Shown here one piece after another: positions 63,657 to 64,000 of a stretch of 64,000 nucleotides of DNA. Source of the DNA: Sialis fuliginosa (lineage: Eukaryota; Arthropoda; Insecta; Megaloptera; Sialidae); the NCBI GenBank assembly GCA_961205875.1, contig OY540811.1, forward strand, positions 18,159,248-18,223,247. The letters run 5' to 3'. The notes under the pieces were generated by a model. It worked only from the letters and a program-made list of their open reading frames with translations, was not told the origin of the DNA and did no database searches. Both the position numbers and the translations under genes were made by a program. How positions within the stretch are numbered: the first letter of the stretch is position 1; each line of letters starts with the position of its first letter.

Positions 63657-64000
63657 AATATGTTTAAAAAATTAGTTTTTACTATTTATTAGTAATTAGT
63701 ACGTACTAGGTTTTATACCTTCCATGAATTTTGTTTCCAGTAAGTCTATTTATGTAACATGGTGTTGGTATTTTACTACAAATCATTTCTTAATGCTGTT
63801 ATTTTTCGTATCCAATTAATTTGTTACATTTACTGTATGTGCGTACATGTATTTGTATGTGTATTCAGGACCGCCTTAAGACGCCATTGTGAAATATAAA
63901 CTAATTTTTAACAAGAAATTTTATTTTCATCTCTATATAAATATATGACTTCCGTGTTCTTTAATTTCTTTTGAAATAATTTCAAGTATGAAAAATTTCA

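Larger units (their letters stand above)
51054..64000. other. Sequence upstream of the first recognised receptor exon; no promoter or 5' UTR exon identified
   Basis: An acceptor-like TTTCTTCAG at 51054 implies that a 5' UTR exon or an upstream coding exon may lie here or beyond the window. I could not recognise it. The stretch holds Helitron, GGTTCCG-type, TA-flanked MITE and hAT-like fragments, listed separately. Short open frames are present, such as one of 108 codons at 55407..55733 on the plus strand, but none has a recognisable family signature. Confidence 0.4.

Overview
The window is eukaryotic, very AT-rich (roughly a quarter G+C by eye) and almost wholly non-coding. It looks like insect genomic DNA. 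It carries one split receptor gene of the insect adipokinetic-hormone/ACP (GnRH-superfamily) type. The rest is dense in short DNA transposons, Helitron fragments and dispersed 'AGGGTTCCG' repeats like those I associate with Lepidoptera and some other insects. The order is a guess. No operons, rRNA, tRNA or CRISPR arrays were seen.

Gene. Two exons on the minus strand encode the first half of a class A GPCR. The upstream exon (51041..50718) gives a glycosylatable N-terminus, TM1 and TM2. The downstream exon (16985..16758) gives extracellular loop 1, TM3 with a DRY motif, and TM4. They join in phase 0 across canonical splice sites, giving a continuous '...[12 protein letters not shown]...' reading that matches the AKH/ACP receptor family. 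The intron between them is about 33.7 kb. The exons for TM5-TM7 are not visible in the remaining 16.7 kb and presumably lie beyond the left edge. Any 5' UTR exon or promoter in 51.05-64 kb could not be identified.

Mobile DNA. Most of the recognisable structure is transposon debris in or next to the introns. (1) A TA-flanked family with TIR AGGTACTGGCACCAG has three short copies (8.4, 29.2, 60.8 kb) and one 2.6-kb copy (40559..43202). The long copy carries two inverted arrays of a ~125-bp repeat around a core like CAGGCACGTATTAAG. (2) A Helitron family has copies at 9.5, 21.1-21.9 and 44 kb; unrelated Helitron ends lie at 12.1 and 51.3 kb. (3) TA-flanked MITEs with CACTGAAAAA ends lie at 23.4 and 57.3 kb, the second carrying a nested 175-bp insertion with an 11-bp target duplication. 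(4) A MITE with a perfect 10-bp target duplication lies at 35.1 kb. (5) There are several large foldback elements. (6) GGTTCCG-type repeats include an inverted pair that brackets receptor exon 2.

No complete transposase, reverse transcriptase or second host gene was recognised. The short open frames elsewhere are about what chance gives in this composition. The best candidate for something new is the 2.6-kb element with paired inverted subterminal repeat arrays.
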